Shown here: positions 1-24,132 of the stretch, in pieces
Layout of the letters: each line of letters starts with the position of its first letter
Position numbering within the stretch: the first letter of the stretch is position 1
NCBI RefSeq assembly: GCF_020921035.1
Contig: NC_063157.1
Coordinates: forward strand, 24,755,015 to 24,819,014
Direction: 5' to 3'
Origin: Rhodamnia argentea
Taxonomy: Eukaryota > Streptophyta > Magnoliopsida > Myrtales > Myrtaceae
Length of the DNA: 64,000 nucleotides
The notes under the pieces: generated by a model
What the model was told of the DNA's origin: nothing
What the model saw: only the letters and a program-made list of their open reading frames with translations
Databases searched by the model: none
Translations under genes and position numbers: made by a program

Positions 1-2332
1 TCTTCTTGGCAAAGGTGGATTCAGTGAGGTTTACAAGGTCAGATCTTTGTGTTGAACAAATTTAATGTTTAACTCTTTATTGTACTAGTTCTGGTCATGG
101 GCTACCTTTTTCTCAGGGAGAGAGCTGATGATCATTTGGTTGTCTATTTTGGCTTGTGTAAGAAAATACCCTTTTCAGTGATCTGAACTCTGAAGAAATT
201 TCCAGCAGGCATATGATTTGGTAGACCATAAGTATGTCGCATGCAAGCTGCACGGGCTGAATGCTCAGTGGAGTGAAGAAAAGAAACAAAGTTATATACG
301 TCATGCCATCCGCGAATATAATATTCACAAAACCCTGGTGCATCACCATATTGTTCGGCTTTGGGATATATTCGAGATTGACCACAATACATTTTGCACT
401 GTGTTGGAATATTGTAGTGGTATGTACATCTATCAATTGGCCATTTGTTTAGCAGTTTGGCAGCTGAGATGTTCTGTATTTGACATACAAATGGCATATG
501 GAGTGTCTTTTTGCAATTCCCTGAGACTTTTTTTTTTTTGTGTCCAGGTAAGGATCTTGATGCTGTCCTCAAAGCAACACCGCTATTGCCTGAGAAAGAA
601 GCTAGGATCATCATAGTGCAAATATTTCAAGGTCTTGTGTATTTGAATAGGAGAGCACAGAAGATCATCCATTATGATCTGAAGCCTGGGAATGTTCTCT
701 TTGATGAATTTGGCGTTGCAAAAGTGACTGATTTTGGTCTCAGTAAGATAGTTGAAGATGATGTGGGATCTCAGGGGATGGAACTTACATCCCAGGGAGC
801 TGGGACTTATTGGTGAGTTGTGCAATTTATGTTGTATTCTCTTTTTCGTATGTCCCTGGCATGTGTGTATTATCACTGAGGACTTAAAAGATGAAAGTGG
901 GGTGATATGTATATCTGTTACTTTAAACCTTTGCTTGAAATCAGAGAAACTCTCTGATAAAACTGACCAGATGCGATAGGGGAAGAAAGTAAGTCACTTT
1001 TGAGGCATGGAAACTGGAATATTCTAATTTTGTTATCTTGTGCAAACAGTTCTTGGCTTTTAAGTACGAGTCATACTTTCTTGCTCAGAGACATGTACTG
1101 ATGTTCAATTACTGCTGCAGATTCTTCTTATCTTTTAAGGATGAGTACTTTTGCTACTTATGTAACAGTTCCATTCTTTAAATTCATTCCTTAGGTGTTT
1201 AGGCAGATGTAATAATTAATTCCTTTCGCGATTTCAGGTACTTGCCTCCGGAGTGCTTCGAGCTGAGCAAGACACCCCTAATATCATCGAAGGTTAGTGG
1301 CTTTCCGTATCATATTCCTTGATCCGTTCTTAACCAGGGTTGCTTTGTCTGGGATATACATTGTCAGCTGATAACTTTGGCCATATAATTAAGCTGATCC
1401 TCTTTGCTAGCACACAATATTAATCCGAGGTCTGATGCAGTGAAATATGTGAATTGACTTCTTATCAATTAAAAACAAAATTTGTGCTATGTTTCACTGG
1501 GTTCATTTTCTAAACAGGTTGATGTATGGTCAGCCGGTGTTCTATTTTACCAGATGCTCTTTGGAAGACGGCCTTTTGGGCATGACCAGACCCAGGAAAG
1601 AATACTGCGTGAAGATACGATCATTAAAGCTCGAAAGGTTGAATTCCCTTCAAGACCTGCTGTCTCAAATGAGGCGAAGGTATATTATTCTGTCTCTTGT
1701 ACGTTGGTATTCCCTCGTTGATGTCAGAATTATGAGCTTTTGGGCATTCAATTTTTCTCCTCTTTTTGAACATTTGCATATTAGTGACAAATTTCATTTC
1801 CAAAAGTTATTTTAATTATTGGTCATTCCATTACTTCCTATGTGGTTTGCAAGACCATCCCTTTTTAATTAACATACACGGGTCAAGTTAGTTACCATCT
1901 GCTTCCAGTATATTTTGGTTCTTGTATACAGAGGAGTGGAACTTATATTGGAGATCTATATTTTGCATAAGAGCTACATAGACACTGGTGTCAGATCAAA
2001 GCTACTTAAAGTTCCGTTTTTGTATATCGTTCGTTTCATTTAGATTTTTGTTATTTGTTACGAATCTTATGTAGGTAACTTCCTGTAACTATTCAGCTGC
2101 TACAACTTTCGTTGTATAGTCCTTGTAGAAATACACTGCTGAAGACAAGCATATAGGATGGACTTCCTACTAAAAATTGTAGGAAGAATGTGCAGAAGCT
2201 CAGTGATGATTTTTTCGCAACTTTGATTCTTTGCAGGAATTGATTCGTCGCTGTCTAACATATGATCAGGCTGAGAGACCGGATGTCATGACTATTGCTC
2301 AGGATCCATATCTCACATACACAAAGAAATAG
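1..2332 (+). CDS. TSL: TOUSLED-like serine/threonine protein kinase, C-terminal part (5' truncated by window edge)
   Basis: Nuclear Ser/Thr kinase of the TOUSLED family, known to act on chromatin assembly (Asf1-type histone chaperones) and plant organ development. Only the kinase domain lies in the window. Coding exons by frame and splice sites are 1-37, 209-419, 548-812, 1238-1292, 1518-1679 and 2237-2332, ending in TAG. Visible motifs are the glycine-rich loop [12 protein letters not shown], the VACK lysine, the catalytic loop [10 protein letters not shown] (HYD in place of HRD, as in TLKs), the DFG motif VTDFGLSK, and an activation segment ending GTYWYLPPE. The C-terminus closes with [10 protein letters not shown]. 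The N-terminal coiled-coil half is upstream of base 1. All exon phases agree and no disabling change is seen, so the domain looks catalytically competent. The family call is very secure. Confidence 0.95.
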
Positions 2333-3029
2333 TTAATACAGACACAGGTACAGACGCCTGTAGTGTAGAGGGCAAAAGGAACATTTTTTTGGCTGAAAAC
2401 TGTGAGAAATGAGTTTTAACACCCAAATGAAATTTTGTATAGGTTGTAAAGTCTGGTAGTTCCCTTTCTGTTGTTGTTGCTTATTTACCCAAAAACCCAA
2501 GTCACTTCCTTTTTGGCAATTTCCCTCTTCAATTTCCTCTCAACATGTTCATATTTACAATTCTCTCCCCCAAGACCAATCTATGGACTTACCATAATCA
2601 TGTACTTGGATGGGCAGCAGGATAAGTTAATTTCATCATGATATCTTGCCTCAAGTTTTTTTTATTCATTCCAGCTCTGTATTTCATTGTCACCACTAAG
2701 GAATAGTTCCTCCATTGCAATCAGCCAAACATGACTTCTTGTCTCTAGATTAGCGTATTTGCCAAGTATAATGCTACGTTGCCGAAAAGAGTACCTTATT
2801 GTCTATCTTGATGCTTTGCAGTACATTGAAAAAGGTTCTTAGTTTGTGTGAGAAATTTCATCCATGTAATCCCATGGATTATCACTTTTGATTGAAATTC
2901 GGCATCTTCATATGAATATTCCGACTCAAAGGATACCGTTGTAAGTGGAGCATGTTTAGTTGCCTCCGCCTTAATTTGCTTGAGATTGCTAATGCCCAAT
3001 TGAAGCTTGAGAAACAATGGGAAAGATAG
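2333..3029. other. 3' flank of the kinase gene, no gene seen
   Basis: AT-rich sequence after the kinase stop codon. The first few hundred bases are presumably 3' UTR. No exon with flanking splice sites and no family motif was seen on either strand. Confidence 0.5.
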
Positions 3030-3735
3030 GAAGTGTTTTTATTTTTTTTAAATGAGGGCTTGAAGTGAATCTTGTTTCAAATAAGGGCTTGAAGTGCTCT
3101 TATTATTTTAAAGAAGGGTCTGATCAAAGTTATTTTTGTCATATCCTTTTTTCACGTTTTTTCTTTCCTCTTTGCCCTTTCTTTTTTCCTTTTTTTTTTG
3201 TCCTAGCTTCTCGAGCCGATGGTGAGAGTTGGACGAGCACGGTCGCCCTCATGGTCGACGAGGCAAAGGTTGCCCTCGTCGGCCTTGCCTAGGGGAGTCG
3301 AGGGTGGTCCTCGCTTGGCCCTCGCCCCCGACGATCGGATCTAGGAGGGCCTCGCCGAAGGTTGACCTCGCCTGGCGTAACGAGGGCGGCCCTTGGCCGG
3401 GCAAGGAGACGATTGCCCTCGTTGACTAGATGTGGCGAGGGCCTCACCGGGTGAAGCGAAGGCTGCCCCTTGCCGTTCGTCGGCTATCGCCTAAGACAGA
3501 CCACTAGCAAGATTGGCCACTAGCGAGAAGCTAGGGAAAATGAAGGAGAAAAAGAAAAAAGAAAGGGAAAAAGAAAATAAAAGAGGAAAAAATAGAAAAT
3601 GAAGAAAACGTCCTTAGTTAGGCCTCTCTTTAAAACAATGAGGGTATTTTTTCTTCTTATTTAAAATAATATTCATTTTATGCTTTATTTGAGAAAATGA
3701 GGGTATTTCAGGTCGTTATTTGAAATTTTCTCAAA
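3030..3735. mobile_element. Non-autonomous TIR element, nested-palindrome family, copy A
   Basis: Both ends carry inverted copies of a motif like AAATAAGGGCTTGAAGTG: sense at about 3045-3100, and antisense at about 3690-3730 (GTATTTCAGGTCGTTATTTG). Inside these lie a pyrimidine tract (about 3150-3205) and a matching purine tract (about 3535-3605), which form a second inverted pair. The centre (3210-3530) is GC-rich with repeated GAGGGC/GCCCTC words. It is open for short stretches but resembles no protein I know. Related elements lie at 6735-7350 and 37636-37982. No transposase is encoded, so it would depend on a source elsewhere. The superfamily is uncertain. Confidence 0.6.
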
Positions 3736-4289
3736 AACAATTAAAGCGAAGAAGTGAATGGGCATTGAAATTAAGGAAAGTGAATGTTTCTTCCTAATTA
3801 CAGGCATTTTCAATTAAAACAAATCTTGGCTCATTTAAGCTTCCAATTCTTGTATTTCAGGAATTATACTTCGACGGGAAGAGGCATGAAAAAAAAAAAA
3901 TGTGCGAGCTGACGGTTGGTGTCGTATTATTTATCGTAGGTACATGAGCATGTTATTGACAGTGTTTTACTTACATGAGCATATTTTATGTCTTTATTTG
4001 AAAAAATGAGGGTACTTCAGTTCATTATTTGAAATTTTTCCAAAAACAATTAAAGCGATGAAGTGAATGGGCATTGAAATTAAGGAAAGTGAATGTTTCT
4101 TCCTAATTACAGGCATTTTCAATTAAAACAAATCTTGGGTCATTTAAGCTTTCGATTCTTGCATTCCACGAATTATACTTCGATGCGAAGAGCCATAGGA
4201 CAAATAAAAAGAATGTGCGAGCTGACGGCTAGTGTCGTATTATTTATCGTAGGTACATGAGCATGTTATTGACAGTGTTTACTTACAAG
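3676..4289 (+). repeat. Direct tandem duplication, unit about 309 bp
   Basis: Bases about 3676-3986 recur at about 3985-4289 with few differences. Shared landmarks are CAATTAAAGCG..GAAGTGAATG, a stretch ending CAAATCTTGG, and GTGCGAGCTGACGG followed by TCGTATTATTTATCGTAGG. The first unit includes the right end of TIR element A, and the second unit carries a diverged copy of that end. The duplication therefore followed the insertion. The first copy holds a longer poly-A run near 3889. Confidence 0.85.
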
Positions 4290-4556
4290 TTAGTAAGAGC
4301 TATTCTAGTGTCAATATGAGCAAAATTTTCTGTCAAATTTCCCAGATTTTTCACCAAATTACTCTAGACCCTCCCGACTATGTACGAGAAATTTCGATTT
4401 CATTTGCGTTGGTTGTCCACCGGGCGAAGACGAAGGGAACAAAACATGCCAAAAGCCCGAGTCCCACGTGACTTCCGATCCACAAAAGCGTTATCCACTC
4501 GCTCTTTTGTCACAATCGATTCTCGAATTTTTCGGATCCTCTGTCTCAATTCGTCC

Positions 4557-5184
4557 ATGGCGTTCTCTCTTTCGTCGACTCCTTCGTTTCCGTGCTCGAT
4601 GCCCTGTACTGGTCCTGGCCGGCTAAATTGCTTGAGCCTCATCGTAAAATGCGAAGCTGACGGTTCATCGGTGGCGGCGAGATCGAAGCTGGAGGTAGGC
4701 TCTCCAGTTATCGTGACCGAGGCTCCTACGATGATCAAGACTGCGGCGTCTGTTCCGTGCCTACGGGTTAATTCCGGCTTGGTCAAGCCCGGGGATGTGG
4801 GCAGGTACGTTTGTTTTGTGCTTGGCAAATGATACTCTTTGGAAAAGTAGAGCTACTGATTCAAACACCTTCATGTGTTTTCCATTCTTTTTTCACTTCA
4901 AATGTAGAACATTGGGAAAATAAATATCACCTGTTTTTATTTTATTTTATGAAAGATAGAATTACATTTTTTATACGTGAAATTGTTCTTTTAAATGATT
5001 TTCTGAAACCAAACGGTCTGTATTACCATGCTCTATGTGTGATTGATATGGCTTTCTTTTGAATTCGACCGATGAATACAGAATCGTGTCGAGGAAACCA
5101 AAGGATGTATGGGCGGTTCGTCTCGCGATCGGGACTTACCTCATCGACGGCAAGTTCTTCAAGCCGTTGGAGCTCGACGATTGA
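4557..5184 (+). CDS. CRR42: CRR42-like chloroplast NDH-complex assembly protein (DUF3148-type)
   Basis: Predicted 116-residue chloroplast protein from two exons, 4557-4804 and 5082-5184 (TGA). Donor GTACGT and acceptor ACAG join in phase (AG|A = Arg). Residues 1-32 are Ser/Thr/Pro-rich with few acidic residues and look like a plastid transit peptide. The mature part shows the DUF3148 pattern: a V-x-V strand, then APTMIKTAASVPCLR, then VGRIVSRKPKDVWAVRLAIG and TYLIDGKFFKPLEL. In Arabidopsis this family (CRR42) is needed in the stroma to build subcomplex A of the NAD(P)H dehydrogenase-like complex. I chose the Met at 4557 because it gives a normal-length transit peptide. The same frame is open upstream to a Met at 4380, but that extension is basic and not family-like. 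The call rests on remembered family pattern and is fairly secure. Confidence 0.8.
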
Positions 5185-5915
5185 TTTCAACCGGAATTTA
5201 TTTACAGAACGACACCGCAGAAAATTTATGTATATTCGCAGGGATTTTGGTATACTTCAATTCAATTTTCTTGGGTGTCTTCTCTCTCGGAAAGAGTTTT
5301 GATTGGTGTGCTCGAGCAAAGCTAGTTCTGATCCCCTGTTTCTCAAATTGATGCACAAAAGACTTCAATGCTGCTTGCTTGCTCGCTCAAAAGAATAATC
5401 AATCTCGTATCCACACTTGCCCAGTTTCACTTCTTTTGCACTAAATCTTAAATCTAAATCTAATTGAAAGTGACTCGTTGATTCTCCATATTTTTCCTCA
5501 TTCTTGTTGCTTCGAGAAAAATAAGAAACACAATGAATGTGGTTAAGGCCACACATGACAACACTTCTGGAGAAGAAATCCTTCTAATAACGTAACTTTT
5601 AGAGCAGAAATCTGTTTGATCACATAATTTTATTTTTGGACTTAACGAGCAATTTTTTGCTTCAGAAATAGTTTTGCAGCTATTTGAACAAGTAATAATA
5701 ATTTACTTCTCTCCATAAGTAGAAAAATCAACTTCAACTCAAAAGCGAAGCGAGAAAAGTCAAATTTCAATCAAAAATTGATTTATAAAGCAGAAGTGTT
5801 GTCATGCGTGCCCAAAGAGTATCCTAGTAAAAATGATATATGAGTTCTATTACAGGTAGATTTCAAATATTGTCTGAATCATAAAGATGAACGAAGACGA
5901 TAGGATTGCGATTCT
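5185..5915. other. Intergenic AT-rich sequence
   Basis: No exon, RNA gene or clear repeat was recognised. It presumably includes the 3' UTR of the CRR42-like gene. Confidence 0.4.
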
Positions 5916-6165
5916 GGGAAAATCATAAAAAAAAAGCCCTAAACTTATTGCCATTGTGCTAATTCAGTATAAACCTTTTGATTTGTATCAATTCAATCCC
6001 TTTGACCGGTCGTCGCAAAGCTCTATGAGGCGCAACTTCACCGGCCGACTAAATAGACTGAATTAGCACTAATATAAAATGTTTAGGATTGAATTGGAAA
6101 AAAAAAAGATTTAAGATTTAATTAGTATAATTGTAATAAGTTTGAAATTTTTTGGTAATTTTTCC
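5916..6165. mobile_element. MITE-like TIR element (~250 bp)
   Basis: The left end reads GGGAAAATCATAAAAAAAAA, then CCCTAAACTTATTGCCATTG. The right end, read in reverse complement, gives GGAAAAATTACCAAAAAATT, then TCAAACTTATTACAATTATAC. The two ends are imperfect inverted repeats of about 50 bp. There is no coding capacity. A short relative is at 27761-27900, and a possible half copy is near 55300-55395. The target-site duplication is unclear. Confidence 0.65.
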
Positions 6166-6401
6166 TTTTCCTTATAAGGAAAGAGAGGACTATTAGTGCT
6201 CAAGACAATCCTAACGTGAATCAATGTCGCGGCGGCCGAAGAACTTCTGCATATGACGAGAAATGCAGGATTTTATTTTTTTCATGAATTTCAGATGAAG
6301 CCACGTGTTTTCGAGAAGCCGATAGGTGCTCGGATGCTTTGGCAAAGGTAGGCCGATGGCGACGGCGAGAAAATGTGGATTTCCGACGAAGTTCTTATTG
6401 A

Positions 6402-6545
6402 GGCTCCGTTTGTTTCGCGTAAAATAAATGATTCGAAAATATTTTACTTAAAATGATCATTTATATCATTTGAAATAATTAGTTATTAAAATATTTTACT
6501 TACAATGGCATTGGCTAATCTGCCATTGTAATGTCATTTCACTTT
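6402..6545. mobile_element. hAT-like MITE end, degraded
   Basis: Begins GGCTCCGTTTGTTTCGCGTA and continues AT-rich, with ATTTTACTTA repeats at 6441 and 6493. This start matches the ends of the element at 38897-39142. I could not find an intact right end, so this is probably a truncated copy. Confidence 0.45.
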
Positions 6546-6734
6546 GTTCCACCTAAAGAAAGGAAATTCACCATATCACAATGATCAAATAGGCTCTCAT
6601 GCATGTGTCACGGGCCGACAGTTTGTGCCGCATAGGTTAATTCCGTGACCGAAATCTATACATGGATTCCAAATTCAAATTTTAAATTCAACCAATCTTT
6701 CTTGAATAATGGAAAAATAGGCTTATTAATTTTT

Positions 6735-7350
6735 GAAAAAAATTATAAATAAGGGCATGAAATACCCTCATTTTTCAAAAGAAGATAAAAAAATGGACCT
6801 CATTTCACACAAGGACATGATGTGATCATATTAGTCTCAAAGAAGTGTTTAACCTTGAAGGCCTAGAAATGACATTTTCACCCTTTTTTTTTATGAATTT
6901 TTCCTTTTTCCCTTTTTCTAATTTTTTCTCTTTCTTTTTGGCGGTGGCCGGTCAAGAGGGCTGGATGAGGCCGTCATCGATCGATGACGGCTACAGGCGA
7001 GGGTCACCCTCACCAACCAAACAAGGGTCACCTTGCTCGTGGCCTTTGAGGGCCTGGGGGAGGCTCGTGGTTGGGCAAGGGCTTAGGCAAGAGCTATGAC
7101 CCTCGCTAATCACAAGAAAGAAAAACATGAAATGAGAAAATGAAAAGAAAAGAAAAGAAAAATAAATACTTTAGAATTAAAATTGTCTTAGGAGGAAAAT
7201 ACCTTAATCTGTTGGGGTATTTGGTCACCAGATGAGGTTAGATCTTTATTTGAAATTGTCGTGTCCACTTCAGGTCCTTATTTAAAATAATATCTATTAC
7301 GAAATATTGAAAAATAAGGACACTTCATATCATTATTTGAAAATTTTCTC
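6735..7350. mobile_element. Non-autonomous TIR element, nested-palindrome family, copy B
   Basis: Same plan as copy A: outer inverted motif (AAATAAGGGCATGAAATACC at about 6747, and antisense CACTTCATATCATTATTTG near 7321-7340), inner pyrimidine tract (about 6880-6942) facing a purine tract (about 7110-7162), and a GC-rich centre (6943-7100) with GGGTCACCCTC/GAGGGCCTG words. No protein is recognisable. Confidence 0.6.
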
Positions 7351-7515
7351 TATAATGTGTTTGATCCACCTTTGTCATTCTTAGTTTTTGCTCTAGTCCC
7401 CGAATCTTGGAACCTCGCATCTACACAGAACAAAAATGTAAAAATAAAAACCATATTTGAATGAAGGTAAAAATAAAAAATCTATTATTTTTTTTTGTAA
7501 AGAATGAATAATAAA

Positions 7516-7873
7516 AGTGACACAAATAACCTTTGAATTTTTATCTACCGTGTAACGTAGCTCCCGAACTTTAATTTGATCAATATGATCCATGAATTTT
7601 TGGATCATGTTTAACTTATTCTCTGAATTATAGAAAGATACTTAGTATAGTGCTTCTATTAATTCAAATTCAGGGATGATTTTGAATATTTTCTTATAAT
7701 TTAGAGACTAAATTAAATATGTTTAAAAAATTCGAAAATCACATCAAATAAATTGAAATATCATGATCACATAGTGCCTTACTTTGGGCTAAATTTCAGA
7801 ATTCATATTAGTTAAACTAAAAATTTAAGATCATATTATATATTCGATCAAAAGTTAAGGACTGTTTGTGTCG
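7516..7873. mobile_element. TIR element next to the SMC3 promoter
   Basis: The left end GTGACACAAATAACCTTTGA matches the reverse complement of the right end, CCGACACAAACAGTCCTTAA. Lines such as GATCAATATGATCC-TGAATTTTTGG give it the look of the 'tccttgaacttt' TIR family also seen in SMC3 intron 14 and at 53364-53727. It is about 360 bp and non-coding. It ends about 230 bp before the start of the probable SMC3 leader exon. Confidence 0.5.
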
Positions 7874-8089
7874 GTTTTTTTTCAATAAAACTAACTGAGA
7901 AGTTGGCTGCTTTAGTTCTTACACGACAGTCGACACAAGCCGCGATTCGGGGAGAAGTCGGTACTAAACCCGACCCGCACCAGCACACAAGCTCAAAGCA
8001 GTTATGGCAATTCTGAAGATCCCTCTCCTTTGAAAAGCGAGAAGATTTCCGTTCCTTCGCGCCCATTTCCGATTCCCCCATCCTCCCCT

Positions 8090-8848
8090 CTCTCCCTCTT
8101 CCTCTCCCCTCGTCGAGCTTCTCCCATGGCGGATCGGTGACGTCAACTCCCAGTCTTCCTCCGCAAGCTTCAGCGACTTCGGCCCCCCCACTGTTCAAAT
8201 GTAAGTCCTCCATTTTTCTCCGCTGCCACCCTTGATGGCTCGCGAAGTAGAATTCGGAGGGTTTTTCCCTTTTCACCTTTTTTCTCGTACCATGAGCTCC
8301 TCCCTCTAGTTGCTGCTGCTGCTGCTTGCTGGTTATGCTGACGTGCTAGGAATCTTTTGAGCTGCAGAGTTGGACTTGTCTTCCGCTTCGCCGGAACCCT
8401 AGAATTTGCTGCTCGCCGTTTGCTTGGTTTGTTCCGAGCTGGATTGTGCGAGTGGCGTTGTCTTCCTCGCATATTAGGTCTCTAGGGTTTTGAACTCTGT
8501 TTTGAGCGTTCCCAGACTTTGTACGTGGTTGTTCTTTTTGTTGGATAGTTTTGAACAGTGGGAACGATTTTGTCGTTTCTACATGTGTACGCTTTTTATG
8601 CTCCAGAATGGAAATTGCTTGCAGTTATTATGTTTTATGCAGCAGTTCAAGCTCTGAGATAGTTTCTCTTGTTATCTCTGTATGAGGACCTAGAACATCG
8701 TACTAGTGTCGTAGCTCTGATCCTTTAGGTTGTGATGAGATTGTTTAATGTTGCAAGCGTATTTCGAGCTTCGGTTTCTAATTCGATTGCAGCTGAGAGA
8801 CAATTCTGCATTTAGTCTGCAGAGGCCTGCTGATTTGATAATTACAAG
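8090..8848 (+). promoter_or_regulatory. SMC3 leader region with inferred 5' UTR intron
   Basis: A pyrimidine-rich, GC-richer patch at 8080-8200 fits a leader exon. A good donor (AAAT|GTAAGT) is at 8201. Acceptors GATTGCAG (ending 8792) or GTCTGCAG (ending 8822) precede the coding start at 8849. The intron is inferred. No convincing TATA box was seen. Confidence 0.45.
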
Positions 8849-23134
<14,286 letters not shown>

Positions 23135-24132
23135 GGATAAGGTTAGAACTCTGCTCAGTCTTGAACCTGTCCTAATCTTTATAGACATACTTTTGTTCAG
23201 CGATAAGGCATCTGTTAATATCTAATTTTTTCAGCATCTGCATAGTTTAAGGAGACTTTAGCACAAATGTCTGCCGCTGGAGATCCACATTTTTCTTAGC
23301 TGTTAAAGAGTGACATTTGGACCTTCACATGTGCAGAAAGTGCAGAGATGGTGGACGCTGTACAAAAAAATTTGATGCCGAAGTGAACATTGTAAAGTAC
23401 TCGTAACTTGGTATTTTAGATACGTAGGGTGCTCATATCTTCTGCTATACTTGGATCGATGTTGAGGTGTAGAGCTAGCGTTTTTGTACATATGACCGAC
23501 AGACCTATTGTACGACTACACTTACCGCAGCTGCTTATTTGCTTTGATTTGCTGTTATATGAACTTCGGGCTTTCACACCATTTGGCTTCATAGTCTATT
23601 GTTAGGTCGTAGTTGATTAATAAGCCATTTCTTCATTAGAATAAGTATTTTATCATTTGACTAATCAAGTTTCTGTCATTTATGAGGCTCGTCATATTTG
23701 TGATATGCGTTTATATACAACCTGATATTAACTAAAAACTTGATCGTGTCGCCGTTCTGGCATCAGGGGTTCTCGCCGATAGTTTTTATCACATCGTTTG
23801 ATATTTTTATAACGTGGCACCACTGGTAGGCTACTTTGTTAATGTTATAACATTTTGGGATCCTGTAGGTGAAACGTAAGGTCCCCAAGAGAAATTATAG
23901 ACTACAAATTCATACGACAGATAGGAAAAAAAAAAAGAGTAAAATTCCACGAAATGGGAAACAACCAGAATACCCCAATGACGATTATTCAAGTTGTTCC
24001 AAATCCTAAATTTTTGAACCATCTTCAATCCAAATGACTGGGTATACCCGGAAGGAATCTCCCACTAGATGTTCGAAAATAAAATAAAACCTAAAGATCC
24101 AGAAGAACTAGTCGCACTCTCAATTGTCTCCC
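23135..24132. other. Convergent 3' region between SMC3 and the first GH3 gene
   Basis: AT-rich spacer holding the 3' ends of two genes that face each other. No exon or repeat was recognised. Confidence 0.5.

Noticed and set aside
3229-3429. GC-rich open frame in the core of TIR element A
   Set aside because: Short, with repeated GAGGGC words, no known domain and no gene structure. Better explained as element cargo.
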